Assembly: GCF_023061185.1 (NCBI RefSeq)
Contig: NZ_JAKGAK010000009.1
Location: forward strand, 47,572 to 111,571
Length of the DNA stretch: 64,000 bases
Direction: 5' to 3'
Source of the DNA: Chromohalobacter beijerinckii
GTDB lineage: Bacteria > Pseudomonadota > Gammaproteobacteria > Pseudomonadales > Halomonadaceae
Positions 8,699-17,774 of the stretch are shown piece after piece (the stretch's first letter is position 1; each line of letters starts with the position of its first letter). The position numbers and the translations under genes are program-made. The notes under the pieces are model-generated. The model was not told the DNA's origin, did no database searches, and saw only the letters and a list, made by a program, of their open reading frames with translations.

Positions 8699-9388
8699 AT
8701 GACCGCCAAGACCGTGCTCATCGTCGATGACGAGGCGTCCATCCGCGAAATGATCGCGGTGGCGCTGGAAATGGCCGACTACCGCGTGCTGGAAGCCGAC
8801 AATGCCCAGACGGCGCACGCCATGGTGGTCGACGACCAGCCCGATCTATTGCTGCTGGATTGGATGATGCCCGGCACCAGCGGCATCGAACTGGCACGGC
8901 GTCTCAAGCGCGATACCGCCACCGCCGAGCTGCCGATCATCCTGCTCACCGCCAAGAGCGAGGAAGACAACAAGATTCAGGGGCTGGAAGCCGGCGCCGA
9001 TGACTACATCACCAAGCCGTTCTCGCCGCGGGAACTGGTGGCACGCCTCAAGGCCGTGCTACGACGCGCCACGCCCACCGGGGTCGAGGATACGGTGGAA
9101 ATCGACGGCTTGCGTCTCGACCCCGTCAGCCACCGGGTCAGCGCCAATGGCGAGGCACTGGACGTGGGCCCCACTGAGTATCGGCTCCTGCAGTTCTTCA
9201 TGACGCATCAGGAGCGTGCCTACACCCGTAGCCAGTTGCTCGACCAGGTCTGGGGTGGCAATGTCTACGTCGAGGAGCGCACCGTCGACGTACATATTCG
9301 CCGCCTGCGCAAGGCGCTCGGCGATGACCACCAACACCTCATCCAGACGGTACGCGGCACCGGTTATCGCTTCTCCACCAAGGAGTAG
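8699..9388 (+). CDS. phoB: Phosphate regulon response regulator PhoB
   Basis: A 229-residue OmpR-type response regulator that activates phosphate-starvation genes after phosphorylation by PhoR. The receiver domain shows the phospho-acceptor Asp54 (LLLLDWMMPG), Thr84 and Lys106 (TKPFSPREL). The C-terminal winged helix contains the expected RTVDVHIRRLRKALG recognition helix and the RGTGYRF wing. I chose the ATG at 8699 with AGAGG upstream rather than the in-frame ATG at 8660. It precedes phoR by 5 bases, so the two are co-transcribed from a promoter with a PHO box. Confidence 0.97.
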   Translation: MTAKTVLIVDDEASIREMIAVALEMADYRVLEADNAQTAHAMVVDDQPDLLLLDWMMPGTSGIELARRLKRDTATAELPIILLTAKSEEDNKIQGLEAGADDYITKPFSPRELVARLKAVLRRATPTGVEDTVEIDGLRLDPVSHRVSANGEALDVGPTEYRLLQFFMTHQERAYTRSQLLDQVWGGNVYVEERTVDVHIRRLRKALGDDHQHLIQTVRGTGYRFSTKE

Positions 9389-9393
9389 CGCAC

Positions 9394-10713
9394 GTGTATT
9401 ATTGGACCAATGAACTATGGCGTCTGGCATACCTCGTCATCGGTCTCGGTGCCCTCGGATGGTTATTGGGTGCGCCCGGCTGGGGGTTGGCCGCCGGTCT
9501 GGGCCTCTATGTCTACCTGCATCTGCGCCATTTGCGCGCTCTGTATGTCTGGCTGACCCAGCATCCGCATGATACGCCACCGGTCGGCGCCGGGGTCTGG
9601 GGCGACCTGTTCGACCGCCTCTACAAGTATCAGAAGACCCAGCGTCAATCGCAGGCCCGCCTGCGCGATATCATCCGCCGCGTACAGGACTCCTGCGAAG
9701 CGATGCGCGATGCCGTGGTCATGCTCGACCGGCACGGCGACCTGGAGTGGTGGAACAGCGCTGCGGCCCAGATGCTTGGCTTTCAAACGCCCCATGATCG
9801 CGGCCAGCACATCACCAACTTCCTGCGCGATCCGAGCTTCGTGGCTTATTTCAATGCCCGCGATTACCGCGAACCGCTGACCTTGGCCTCGCCGATTCGC
9901 GATGACGTGACGCTGCAATACCAAGTCACGCTGTTCGGCGACAACGAGCGCCTCGTCATGGCGCGCGACATCTCGCGACTGCATCGCCTCGAGCAGATGC
10001 GACGCGACTTCGTGGCCAATGTGTCACATGAGCTGCGCACCCCGCTCACCGTGTTGACCGGTTATCTCGAGACCTACCTCGATCAGGCCGACCAAGTGCC
10101 GCCACGTTGGCAACGCGGCCTCGGCCAGATGCAGGAACAGACCCAGCGCATGCAGAACCTGGTCGAGGACCTGCTGCTGTTGTCGAAGCTGGAAACCGAT
10201 CAGACCCGCGACGACCCGGCCCCGATGGACATGGCCACGCTGCTTGAAAACATTCGCGATGACGCCGCCAACCTTTGTGCGGGCAGTCATGAGATAGCCC
10301 TGGATATCCACACCGACCATTGCCTGCTGGGTGACGAAGGCGAGATGCGCAGCGCCGTTTCCAACCTGGTCTTCAACGCCGTGCGTTATACACCGCCAGG
10401 GAGCACCGTCACGCTGCGCTGGAAGACCTGGAAGGAAGGTGCCGCAGTGGAGGTCGAGGACGACGGCGACGGTATCGACCCCGTGCATCTGCCGCGCCTC
10501 ACCGAACGCTTCTATCGCGTCGACAAGGGACGCAGCGCCGCCAATGGCGGCACCGGGTTGGGGCTGGCGATCGTCAAGCATGTGTTGCTGCGCCACGATG
10601 CGCATCTCGACATCGACAGCCACCCCGGCCGGGGGGCGCTTTTCCGCTGTGTTTTCCCCGCCACGCGCGTGCACGCCGCCCCCGCAGAACGGCGTGCCGT
10701 GGGTAATAGCTAG
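9394..10713 (+). CDS. phoR: Phosphate regulon sensor histidine kinase PhoR
   Basis: A 439-residue membrane sensor kinase. Two short hydrophobic stretches near the N-terminus (about residues 8-45) anchor it; a PAS-like domain follows (about residues 95-195), then HisKA with the phosphorylated His212 in FVANVSHELRTPL, and an HATPase domain with the N box (SNLVFNAVRYTPPG), DDGDGI and GTGLGLAIVKH. There is no large periplasmic sensor, in line with PhoR sensing phosphate through PhoU and the Pst transporter, whose genes lie 9 kb away. It starts with GTG at 9394 behind AAGGAG that overlaps the end of phoB. Confidence 0.96.
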   Translation: MYYWTNELWRLAYLVIGLGALGWLLGAPGWGLAAGLGLYVYLHLRHLRALYVWLTQHPHDTPPVGAGVWGDLFDRLYKYQKTQRQSQARLRDIIRRVQDSCEAMRDAVVMLDRHGDLEWWNSAAAQMLGFQTPHDRGQHITNFLRDPSFVAYFNARDYREPLTLASPIRDDVTLQYQVTLFGDNERLVMARDISRLHRLEQMRRDFVANVSHELRTPLTVLTGYLETYLDQADQVPPRWQRGLGQMQEQTQRMQNLVEDLLLLSKLETDQTRDDPAPMDMATLLENIRDDAANLCAGSHEIALDIHTDHCLLGDEGEMRSAVSNLVFNAVRYTPPGSTVTLRWKTWKEGAAVEVEDDGDGIDPVHLPRLTERFYRVDKGRSAANGGTGLGLAIVKHVLLRHDAHLDIDSHPGRGALFRCVFPATRVHAAPAERRAVGNS

Positions 10714-10717
10714 GTCC

Positions 10718-10753
10718 TGTGGATAAGCGAAGTGCCGATCCTCATGTGGACAA
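10718..10753 (-). promoter_or_regulatory. DnaA box pair between phoR and fhuF (one perfect, one near-perfect)
   Basis: TGTGGATAA (10718-10726) is a perfect DnaA box on the minus strand, and TGTGGACAA (10745-10753) differs by one base. They lie 27 bp apart in a 73-base convergent intergenic gap where no promoter is needed. They may bind DnaA, or may be chance. Confidence 0.4.
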
Positions 10754-10786
10754 GTCGATGTTGCCACCAGGGGACGCGGGCAAGGA

Positions 10787-11545
10787 TCAGCCGTTGACCA
10801 CGCGACGCGGCGACTGTGTTTCGGCCTTCTCGCGGCATGCCAATGGGCAGTTGCCGCAGTAGCCGAGTCCGGGCAGGAGATAGCGGATACAACAGACGCG
10901 CCGGATGGGTTCGATGTCGCCATCGGCGTTTTTACGCTGACGAACGGGTTGGAAAAGTGGATTGCGCTGGCCGTCGGCCAACTCGCGCAGAGTCATCCAG
11001 CGTTCGCCGAGCTCCGCTCCACGCTGGGCCTCCGGCAAAGTGTGCAACTGGCGCACGAGATAGTCGACGTATTGCCCCAGGTTACTCCACAGAGCACGCG
11101 GCGCGATGCCGCTGTGATGCGCCATGCACGTGATGGCGGGGCCCCAGGTGTCGTGTATCAGCGGCAAAAAGCGCGCTTCTGCTCGAGTGTCGGCCAGAGG
11201 CGCGGACGTATCCTCGACCACCAGGGCATCGATGAGCATGTCTTCGCCGAGCACGACTCCGAGCCGCGACAGATCGAGCGGCAACTGCCGATCCGCCAGC
11301 AGGTTGTGCGCCATACCCGTGTACGTCGTCAGGGCCAGGAAATACTTCGACCAGAGCGACATTACGGCACGGCAGTCGCCATGCTGATGTTCGGCGCCAT
11401 AGCGTTGGATCACGTGCGCCATGCCACGCCGGGAAAACAGATCTTGCGCCCGCCAGGCCGTCTTGGGCGCCTGGTCCCAGGTCATCAGCTTGCGATCCAT
11501 CCCCTTCAAAGGGCCGGCATAAAGCCGGGTAAGCGACACCGACAT
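10787..11545 (-). CDS. fhuF: Siderophore-iron reductase FhuF
   Basis: A 252-residue cytoplasmic [2Fe-2S] protein of the FhuF family, which reduces ferric hydroxamate siderophores so that iron is released after uptake. The diagnostic C-terminal cysteine cluster is present: CC followed by ten residues, then CGNC (in VCCIRYLLPGLGYCGNC). The ATG at 11545 is supported by AGGAAA about ten bases upstream; the frame is open further to 11623. It lies 138 bases downstream of the TonB-dependent receptor gene and on the same strand, so receptor and reductase form an uptake-and-release pair, presumably iron-repressed. Confidence 0.9.
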   Translation of the reverse strand: MSVSLTRLYAGPLKGMDRKLMTWDQAPKTAWRAQDLFSRRGMAHVIQRYGAEHQHGDCRAVMSLWSKYFLALTTYTGMAHNLLADRQLPLDLSRLGVVLGEDMLIDALVVEDTSAPLADTRAEARFLPLIHDTWGPAITCMAHHSGIAPRALWSNLGQYVDYLVRQLHTLPEAQRGAELGERWMTLRELADGQRNPLFQPVRQRKNADGDIEPIRRVCCIRYLLPGLGYCGNCPLACREKAETQSPRRVVNG

Positions 11546-11683
11546 CGAAGACGTTTCCTGTGGCGAGGCCGAAATGGGTGGCGTGGGCCATGACCCACGC
11601 CAGGCAGCGTAAATGAAAACCACTCGCGACTCAATCGCGCCAAGATCTTGCCGGCGAAGCCGTCGCGCGATGGCTTGCAGGGT

Positions 11684-13849
11684 CTAGAAGTCGTAGGTCA
11701 GGCTCGCGCGCACATTCCGCTCCGCTCCGAAGTAGCAGTGCTGAAGCGAGTTGCATGACGCCACGTATTCCTTATCAAACACGTTGCCCACATTGAGCTG
11801 TACCTGCATGCCCGGCATGCCCATCTGGCTCAGGTCATAACCCAGCATGGCATCGACCAGCGTGTAGTCGGGAACTTGCTCGGTATTGGCGCGATCCGCT
11901 TGGATATCGGCGTAATAGCGCACCCCGAGACCGGCATCCAACCCTGCGAGCGTATCGCCCTGGAAGGCATAGTGGCCCCATAGACTCGCCTGGTGACGTG
12001 GGGCGTAGATGGCGTGGCTACCTTCCTCGCTATCCACGTCACTCTTGGTGTAGGTGATGTCGGTGTAGCTGTAGGCGGCCTGCAAACGCAGCCCCTCGGT
12101 CAATTGCGTGCGGGCTTCCAGCTCCAGGCCTTGCGACTCGATCTCGCCGATGGAACGGTAAGGATCGGTGGGCTGTTCCTTGGTAGCGACGTTTTCCTGG
12201 GTGATGCGGAACAGCGAGAGGCTATAGCGATCTTGGGTGCCCGGCGGTTGGTACTTGAGGCCCGTTTCCCACTGCTCGCCTTCCATCGGCTCGAGCAGAT
12301 CGCCTTCGGCATCGACGAAGCTGGTCGGTGTGAAGGCCGTGTTATAGCTGACGTAGGGCGCGACACCATTGTCGAATAGATAGAGCACGCCGGCCCGGCC
12401 ACTGAACTGGGTATCGTCTAGCTTGCTCTCGCTGTCGTTTAGATAATCGGTGTTTTTGATGTCGACCCAGTCGTAGCGGCCGCCCAACGTCAGGCGCCAG
12501 CGATCGAATGCCATCTGGTCTTGCAGATAGACCCCCGTCTGCGTCAATTCATGGCGTTCATCGTTGGTCTTGGCGATATCACCCACGATATCGGCACCAT
12601 ATTGCGGGTCGAAAGCATTGAGATTGGGAATGGCTCCCGAGGTATAGACAATATCATTCTTGCGGGTTTGGTAGTCGACACCCATAAGCACGGTGTGATC
12701 GATGAAGCCACTGCTGAGCTTGGCTTCTACTTGGTTATCGACGGTCCAGGCCTCAAGTGATTCTTCGGCACCGTAATAATATCGCTTGAGTTCGTTGCTA
12801 TCCCCATCGACCCAGACGTTTTGCCCTATCAAGTTGCCTGCACCGTCATAAAGGTATTCAGCACCTTGGGCGACTTGATCCATATCGACATCGGCATTCA
12901 GATAGCGCACCTTCTGGCGCGCGGTCCAGGCATCATTGAAACGGTGCTCGAGGCTGTAACCGAACATCCGCTGAGTCCGTTCGAACTTGTCGTAATCGTC
13001 TTCGCCATCGAAGAAGTTATTGCTGATCTTCTGGCCATTGTGGCTTTCCACCGCCCCCTCGTAAGGCACGCCGGAGTGATAGCCGCCTTCCGGGTCCTTT
13101 TGCAGATAGGCCATGAACGACAGCGTCGTGTCGTCGGTAACATCCCAGGTCACCGAGGGTGCGATGGCGTAGCGCTCCTCCTCGACCGTGTCGAACTGGG
13201 TGTCCGCACCGCTGGCCAGCCCCACCACGCGATAGGCGGCCCGCCGCTCGTCGTCCAGAGGGCCGGTCAGATCGAACGCCGCGCTGCGCTGGCTGTTGTT
13301 GCCGACGCTGAACCGTAGTTGACGATGCGTCTCGAACTGCGGCTGCTTGCTGGTCAACGCCACCAGGCCACCGGGGGAGGAGCGCCCATAGAGTACGGAG
13401 GCCGGTCCCTTGACGATTTCGACGTTCTCCAGGAAATACGGATCGATCACCATCGAGCTGTAACCGTTGGTATCGCCCATGACCTTGAGGCCATCGAGAT
13501 AGGTATTGCTCAAGCTGCCGTCGGAGAACCCTCGCATGACCAGGTAATCGTAGCGATTGGAGGCGCCGACCTGATTGGTATAGACCCCCGGCGTATATTG
13601 CGCGGCTTCCCTGAGGGTGCGGGTGTCACGCTCATCCATCTCGTCGCGGTCGACTCGCGAGACAGACTGAGGGGTTTCGACAATCGGCGTCTGTGTCTTG
13701 GTGGCGGCCTGGCCCGAGACCGTCACCGTGGACAAATCGACGGCCCCGCCGTCATTGCTTTCGGATTGCGCCCATGTCGTCGTGGGCATGAACAGTACGC
13801 CTGCCAGGCACGCGCAGGAAAACCAGTGGGGATGCAATGTGCGACTCAT
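11684..13849 (-). CDS. FhuA-like TonB-dependent siderophore receptor
   Basis: An outer-membrane receptor of 721 residues. A signal peptide ends near residue 27 (PTTTWA before QSESND), a TonB-box-like stretch DLSTVTVSG follows, then the plug domain (about residues 45-160, with VMRGF and EIVKGPASVLYGRSSPGG) and a long beta-barrel ending in the terminal phenylalanine (LTYDF). The C-terminal pattern VASC...CYFGAERN is typical of ferrichrome/hydroxamate receptors of the FhuA group. It is preceded by the AraC regulator and followed by fhuF; a Fur-like site lies about 60 bases upstream of the ATG. The actual siderophore is unknown. Confidence 0.93.
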   Translation of the reverse strand: MSRTLHPHWFSCACLAGVLFMPTTTWAQSESNDGGAVDLSTVTVSGQAATKTQTPIVETPQSVSRVDRDEMDERDTRTLREAAQYTPGVYTNQVGASNRYDYLVMRGFSDGSLSNTYLDGLKVMGDTNGYSSMVIDPYFLENVEIVKGPASVLYGRSSPGGLVALTSKQPQFETHRQLRFSVGNNSQRSAAFDLTGPLDDERRAAYRVVGLASGADTQFDTVEEERYAIAPSVTWDVTDDTTLSFMAYLQKDPEGGYHSGVPYEGAVESHNGQKISNNFFDGEDDYDKFERTQRMFGYSLEHRFNDAWTARQKVRYLNADVDMDQVAQGAEYLYDGAGNLIGQNVWVDGDSNELKRYYYGAEESLEAWTVDNQVEAKLSSGFIDHTVLMGVDYQTRKNDIVYTSGAIPNLNAFDPQYGADIVGDIAKTNDERHELTQTGVYLQDQMAFDRWRLTLGGRYDWVDIKNTDYLNDSESKLDDTQFSGRAGVLYLFDNGVAPYVSYNTAFTPTSFVDAEGDLLEPMEGEQWETGLKYQPPGTQDRYSLSLFRITQENVATKEQPTDPYRSIGEIESQGLELEARTQLTEGLRLQAAYSYTDITYTKSDVDSEEGSHAIYAPRHQASLWGHYAFQGDTLAGLDAGLGVRYYADIQADRANTEQVPDYTLVDAMLGYDLSQMGMPGMQVQLNVGNVFDKEYVASCNSLQHCYFGAERNVRASLTYDF

Positions 13850-13907
13850 GAAAACGCTTCCTCGCTCTCGTACTCGGGTCGCGGTCGACCCGTTTCTTAT
13901 GGAGAGT

Positions 13908-13920
13908 GAGAATTATTAAC
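13908..13920 (-). promoter_or_regulatory. Fur-like operator upstream of the siderophore receptor
   Basis: Read on the minus strand the core is GTTAAT-A-ATTCTC, matching 10 of 12 positions of the Fur hexamer pair GATAAT-N-ATTATC. It lies 59 bases upstream of the receptor ATG at 13849 in an AT-rich patch. The gene context supports iron control; the third hexamer is poor. Confidence 0.45.
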
Positions 13921-14006
13921 TTTTAAGAGTCGTTCTGCTTATGCTGAATGCCGAAAAACCTATGCGCGGCGCTGTAAGCAAGCTCGCGGAGGAACTTATT
14001 TCATCA

Positions 14007-15026
14007 TTAAGGAGTATTCACGGCCCCAGGTAGGGGTAGACGCTGGTGCAACGCACGCGGCGATAGGCCATAACGCTGCTTGAAGGCGGTGGCAAAGTTG
14101 CTGGCATGCCGATACCCGACCCGTGTTGCGACGTACTGCACGCTATATCCTTCCCGGAGCAGCTCATGGGCCATTTCGAGGCGGCGTTGGCGCAAACATT
14201 CGAAGACCGACTGGCCATACGCCTGGCGAAACTTGTCACGCAATGCGCTGGGGCTCATGCAGGCCAGTTGCGCCAAGGCTTCGATGCTATGCGACGCCTC
14301 GGGATGTTCGTGCAGACATTCACGCACTCGAGCCAGGTGGTGGCGATCACGCACCCCCAAACGGCGGTCTTTCCGGGGAGGCGTTCCCCTGGCCGCCAGG
14401 CCGTGGGCCATCAATTGCAGCGCCAGCCCCTCGCCGAGTAAGGCATGCTGTGTCTCCTCCGATGGCGCATTCAGCCACTCTTCAAGCGACAGCCAAACGC
14501 CTTCGGGCAAGGACAAGCGCCATGCCTCACTGGCGGCGTTGTCGAGCAATTCAGCCAGCGGCGTAGCCAAGCGCGTATGTGACGTACGTGCGGTGTCCAG
14601 GAGGGTGAGATTGATCGCGCGCAGGCGCTGCCCACCGGCATGACGTGCACTCAACGTCTGCTGACCGGCGTGCGTGAGCATTAACGCTTCACGCGGTGCC
14701 AGGGTGAAATGTTGCCCACCGTGCGACAGTTCCGCGCTGCCCTCGAGTATCACGATGATCGACACATGCGCTGGCGCGTCGGCCAAGGCGTGCGTTTCGT
14801 AGGTATGGTGAATCGTGAGGCGCGAACCGACGAGGCTGACACCCATGGCAGGGCGACATTCGTCGACCCAACCCTCGGCCACCGGGGTGGAAGCGGCGTC
14901 GTTGCGGGTCAAGGAGGGAAAGCGGTGATACAAACGATAACGGCGCTCGAAAGCGCCGAAATCTGCCATGGTCAGGCATTGGGCCGGCACTGAGACATCG
15001 TTCGTCATGCCTGTCACCGGGCCCAT
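14007..15026 (-). CDS. AraC-family regulator, PchR-like
   Basis: A 339-residue regulator with a cupin-like N-terminal sensing half (about residues 60-170, with HVSIIVILEGSAEL) and a C-terminal double helix-turn-helix (about residues 240-330): IEALAQLACMSPSALRDKFRQ and the second motif VATRVGYRHASNFATAFKQRYGLSP. This arrangement beside a siderophore receptor resembles PchR-type activators that respond to ferric siderophore. The ATG at 15026 has GGGAG seven bases upstream. It starts only 18 bases after the sodA stop, so it is likely read through from the sodA promoter, and lies 157 bases upstream of the receptor gene it probably controls. Confidence 0.87.
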   Translation of the reverse strand: MGPVTGMTNDVSVPAQCLTMADFGAFERRYRLYHRFPSLTRNDAASTPVAEGWVDECRPAMGVSLVGSRLTIHHTYETHALADAPAHVSIIVILEGSAELSHGGQHFTLAPREALMLTHAGQQTLSARHAGGQRLRAINLTLLDTARTSHTRLATPLAELLDNAASEAWRLSLPEGVWLSLEEWLNAPSEETQHALLGEGLALQLMAHGLAARGTPPRKDRRLGVRDRHHLARVRECLHEHPEASHSIEALAQLACMSPSALRDKFRQAYGQSVFECLRQRRLEMAHELLREGYSVQYVATRVGYRHASNFATAFKQRYGLSPRALHQRLPLPGAVNTP

Positions 15027-15044
15027 GACATACTCCCGATAGGC

Positions 15045-15656
15045 TTACGCAGTGGCTTCGGCGTAACGACGTGCCACTTCGTCCCAATCGACGACCTCGA
15101 AAAAGGCCTTGATGTACTCGGGACGCTTGTTCTGATACTTGAGGTAATAGGCGTGTTCCCACACGTCCAGCCCCAGAATCGGCGTATTGCCGTGCATCAG
15201 CGGGCTATCCTGATTGAGCGTGTTTTCCACGACCAGGCGCCCGGCAGGCGTGACGGAGAGCCAAGCCCAGCCACTGCCGAAACGCTTGACGGCAGCTTGC
15301 GTGAAGGCTTCACGGAACGCTTCGTCACCGCCCAGCTCATTGTCGATAGCTGAGGCCAAATCGCCCTTGGCTTTGCCTCCACCCTGTGCCGACATGACCG
15401 TCCAGAACAGCGAATGGTTGGCGTGCCCGCCGCCGTTGTTGATCACTGCCTGACGCTTGGCTTCCGGAACACGCTCGATTTCTCCCATCAGGGTTTCGAC
15501 CGGCAGCGACTCGAGATCCGTGCCTTCCAGAGCAGCGTTCAGATTATTGACGTAGGTCTGATGGTGACGGCTGTGATGGATCTCCATGGTGAGCGCATCG
15601 ATATGCGGTTCCAAGGCATCATAAGCATAGGGTAACGTCGGTAGTTGATGCGCCAC
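15045..15656 (-). CDS. sodA: Manganese-type superoxide dismutase
   Basis: Removes superoxide. The 203-residue protein has all four metal ligands: His27, His81 (in [10 protein letters not shown]), Asp164 and His168 (DVWEHAYY). The residues that usually separate Mn from Fe enzymes point to Mn: GGH before the second ligand and Gln149 in NQDSPL. The start is GTG at 15656 behind a strong AAGGAGG; the in-frame extension to 15707 is rejected. A Fur-like site lies about 80 bases upstream, consistent with induction on iron starvation when an iron enzyme cannot be loaded. The AraC regulator follows after 18 bases. Confidence 0.95.
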   Translation of the reverse strand: MAHQLPTLPYAYDALEPHIDALTMEIHHSRHHQTYVNNLNAALEGTDLESLPVETLMGEIERVPEAKRQAVINNGGGHANHSLFWTVMSAQGGGKAKGDLASAIDNELGGDEAFREAFTQAAVKRFGSGWAWLSVTPAGRLVVENTLNQDSPLMHGNTPILGLDVWEHAYYLKYQNKRPEYIKAFFEVVDWDEVARRYAEATA

Positions 15657-15733
15657 GATATACCTCCTTGTCAATCTATCGTCGAATGTCGAGCCTTGGT
15701 GCAACATGGCACCAACGGCACGTTGTATCTAAC

Positions 15734-15746
15734 AATAATAGTTTTC
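15734..15746 (-). promoter_or_regulatory. Fur-like operator upstream of sodA
   Basis: The 13-base core reads AATAAT-A-GTTTTC on the plus strand and matches 9 of 12 positions of the Fur hexamer pair. It is in an AT-rich island about 80 bases upstream of the sodA GTG. Mn-type sodA genes are commonly Fur-repressed, so context adds weight to a modest match. Confidence 0.4.
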
Positions 15747-15787
15747 ATTGCAGGTTTGTCAATTACTTAGCAGCTTGGGCGAGGGGG

Positions 15788-16714
15788 TCAGAACACCTTG
15801 TCGAGCACGAACATCAGCATGAATCCTCCCAGCACTCCGAAGGTCGCATCGCGTTCATGTCCCTTGCGATGCGACTCAGGAATGATCTCGTGGCTGATCA
15901 CGAACAACATCGCGCCAGCGGCAAAGGCTAGGCCAAAAGGCAGCAAGGCGTCGACGACATGCACCGCAAAGGCCCCGATGACCCCGCCGATAGGCTCCAC
16001 CAGACCGCTCAATAACGCCGCCCCCAATGCAGTGAGGCGCGAATAGCCGATAGCCAGCAGCCCCAGGGAGACGATCAGACCCTCGGGCAGATTCTGGAGA
16101 CCGATGCCCAGCGTCAGCGCCACTCCGGCGGCCATGTCGCCACGCGCGTAGCCCACGCCAACCGCCAACCCTTCGGGAAAGTTGTGAATGGTGATGGCGA
16201 AGATGAACAACCAGATACGTCGGATCTGCAAGGCATCCGCGCCGCCCTGCTTGCCTAACGCGAAATGCTCGTGGGGCACGAAGCGGTCCATGCCCCAGAC
16301 CAGAATGCCGCCACATATGATCCCCCCGCAGACGATCATTAGGGCCCAGCCGATGGTGCCGGTGAGCGCCAGCGAGTCCTCGTAGGCCGGCATGGCCAGG
16401 GAATAGGCCGTGGCGGCCAGCATCACGCCGGCGCCGAAGCCCATCAGGGCATCCTCGAGACGCTGACTGATGTGGCGCAGCACCATGATCGGTAGCGCCC
16501 CCACCGGCGTGAAAAGCCCAGCGACCAGACTCGCCAACATGCCCGCCTGAAGCGTGCTCAACGTCCCCAGCCAATCACGCATCTGGGCGCCCAGCCACCA
16601 TACCAGGAACGCGCCCACGGCGGCCGCGAGTAGGATGCCCAGCGCCCAGCGGCGTCGAATAAAGCCACCTGGCGCTATAGAAGGCGCTTGCGAGGGCGCT
16701 TGCGTATCTTGCAT
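15788..16714 (-). CDS. ZIP-family divalent metal transporter
   Basis: A 308-residue inner-membrane protein with about eight hydrophobic helices, of the ZIP family that brings zinc or other divalent metals into the cytoplasm. The metal-binding helix signature HNFPEGLAVGVG is present, repeated in weaker form as QNLPEGLIVSLG, and helix-end ligands appear in ISHEIIPESHRKGHE. The middle carries a histidine-bearing loop (VPHEHF), short for a ZIP variable region. The ATG at 16714 has GGAG eight bases upstream. It lies between cysZ (28 bases upstream) and sodA, all leftward. Manganese supply to SodA would be an attractive role but is only inference. Confidence 0.9.
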   Translation of the reverse strand: MQDTQAPSQAPSIAPGGFIRRRWALGILLAAAVGAFLVWWLGAQMRDWLGTLSTLQAGMLASLVAGLFTPVGALPIMVLRHISQRLEDALMGFGAGVMLAATAYSLAMPAYEDSLALTGTIGWALMIVCGGIICGGILVWGMDRFVPHEHFALGKQGGADALQIRRIWLFIFAITIHNFPEGLAVGVGYARGDMAAGVALTLGIGLQNLPEGLIVSLGLLAIGYSRLTALGAALLSGLVEPIGGVIGAFAVHVVDALLPFGLAFAAGAMLFVISHEIIPESHRKGHERDATFGVLGGFMLMFVLDKVF

Positions 16715-16742
16715 GCGGGGTCTCCTGCGTCGTCGAGAGCGT

Positions 16743-17471
16743 TCAGCGTGTCACAGTCGGTAGATGACGGTAATATTGCTGCCAGAGTATCACCGCGCCC
16801 GCCACGCCGCCCGGCAACAACACCAGATTGAGCACCGGTATCCACGTCGCCAGCGACATGCCGAATCCGAAGGTCAGCGTCGGCCACCAACGGGTCCGCA
16901 AACGTCGTCGCATGTCGCCAAAGCTCACCTGGTTGTTATCCATCGGATAATCCAGGTATTGAATCGCCAACATCCACGCCGAAAAGGCGGCCCACAAGAA
17001 CGGCATGAATACGTTCACGCCGGGCACGAAGCCGAGTATGAACAACAGCGCCATGCGCGGCAGCATGTACCCCAGCTTGACGAATTCCCGCCCTAACGCG
17101 TCGACTCCCGCGCGGAAAAGCCCCCGCGTATCGTTGGGCGGCGCCCCACTCAGACGCCATTCCACCTTTTCGGCGAGAAAACCATAAAATGGCGCGGCGA
17201 TCAGGTTGGTCACCAGCGTGAAGGAAAAGAACACCACCAGCAGCAGGCTCACCACCAGTAGTGGCCAGATCAACCACTCCAGCCACTCGAGCCAGGACGG
17301 CACCTTGAGCATCCAGTAGTCGAGCCAGCCACCGAAATGCGTGAACAAATAGCCTAGCGTGGCGGCGTAGATCAGTAGGTTGATCGCCACTGGCGCAATG
17401 ACGAAGCGGCGCATCCCCGGCGACAAAACCAGCCGTGTACCCTGACTGATGGCGGTAAACGCATGCAGCAT
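16743..17471 (-). CDS. cysZ: CysZ-family sulfate transporter
   Basis: An inner-membrane protein of 242 residues with four long hydrophobic segments, matching the CysZ (EI24) family that imports sulfate for cysteine synthesis. Matching features are the N-terminal GTRLVLSPGMRRFVIAP block, the FTLVTNLIAAPFYGFLAEKVE region and PGVNVFMPFLWAAFSAWMLA. Length agrees with E. coli CysZ (253). A purine-rich AAGGGAT stands about ten bases upstream of the ATG at 17471. The gene immediately downstream is the ZIP transporter. No cysteine-pathway neighbour is seen. Confidence 0.9.
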   Translation of the reverse strand: MLHAFTAISQGTRLVLSPGMRRFVIAPVAINLLIYAATLGYLFTHFGGWLDYWMLKVPSWLEWLEWLIWPLLVVSLLLVVFFSFTLVTNLIAAPFYGFLAEKVEWRLSGAPPNDTRGLFRAGVDALGREFVKLGYMLPRMALLFILGFVPGVNVFMPFLWAAFSAWMLAIQYLDYPMDNNQVSFGDMRRRLRTRWWPTLTFGFGMSLATWIPVLNLVLLPGGVAGAVILWQQYYRHLPTVTR

Positions 17472-17774
17472 CGAGGTTTATCCCTTGATAGACGATAGCG
17501 CGGACTCTGCGCAACACAGCATGCCATGCAGCGGCCCCAGCGCCCATCTCCCATGGTTGATGAAAAATTTAATACTAGTATGAGACTCTCTCAGACTTCG
17601 TGCTCAGTAAAACGCATGACCCGCTCGGCCTTTCGACGCAACCCTACGAATAGCGGTCAAGCGCGGCACGGCGGTGTGCTAACGTAGCTGAACCGGGATG
17701 CCTGAACGGCAGCGTTAACGCGCCTCCCCGGCCTGTACATGACGCGGCTCGGCATCGCGACAAGAGAACACCTC
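17472..17774. other. Divergent intergenic region between cysZ and the EAL gene
   Basis: About 300 bases with no convincing gene. It contains an AT-rich patch around 17550-17582 (AAAAATTTAATACTAGTATGAG region) with a short palindrome TACTAGTA, which could hold promoter elements for either gene, but I find no clean -35/-10 pair at proper spacing. No terminator or RNA gene is apparent. Confidence 0.5.

Noticed and set aside
13992..14660. Long rightward open frames opposite the AraC regulator
   Set aside because: They are the complementary reading of a well-supported gene, without RBS or family pattern.
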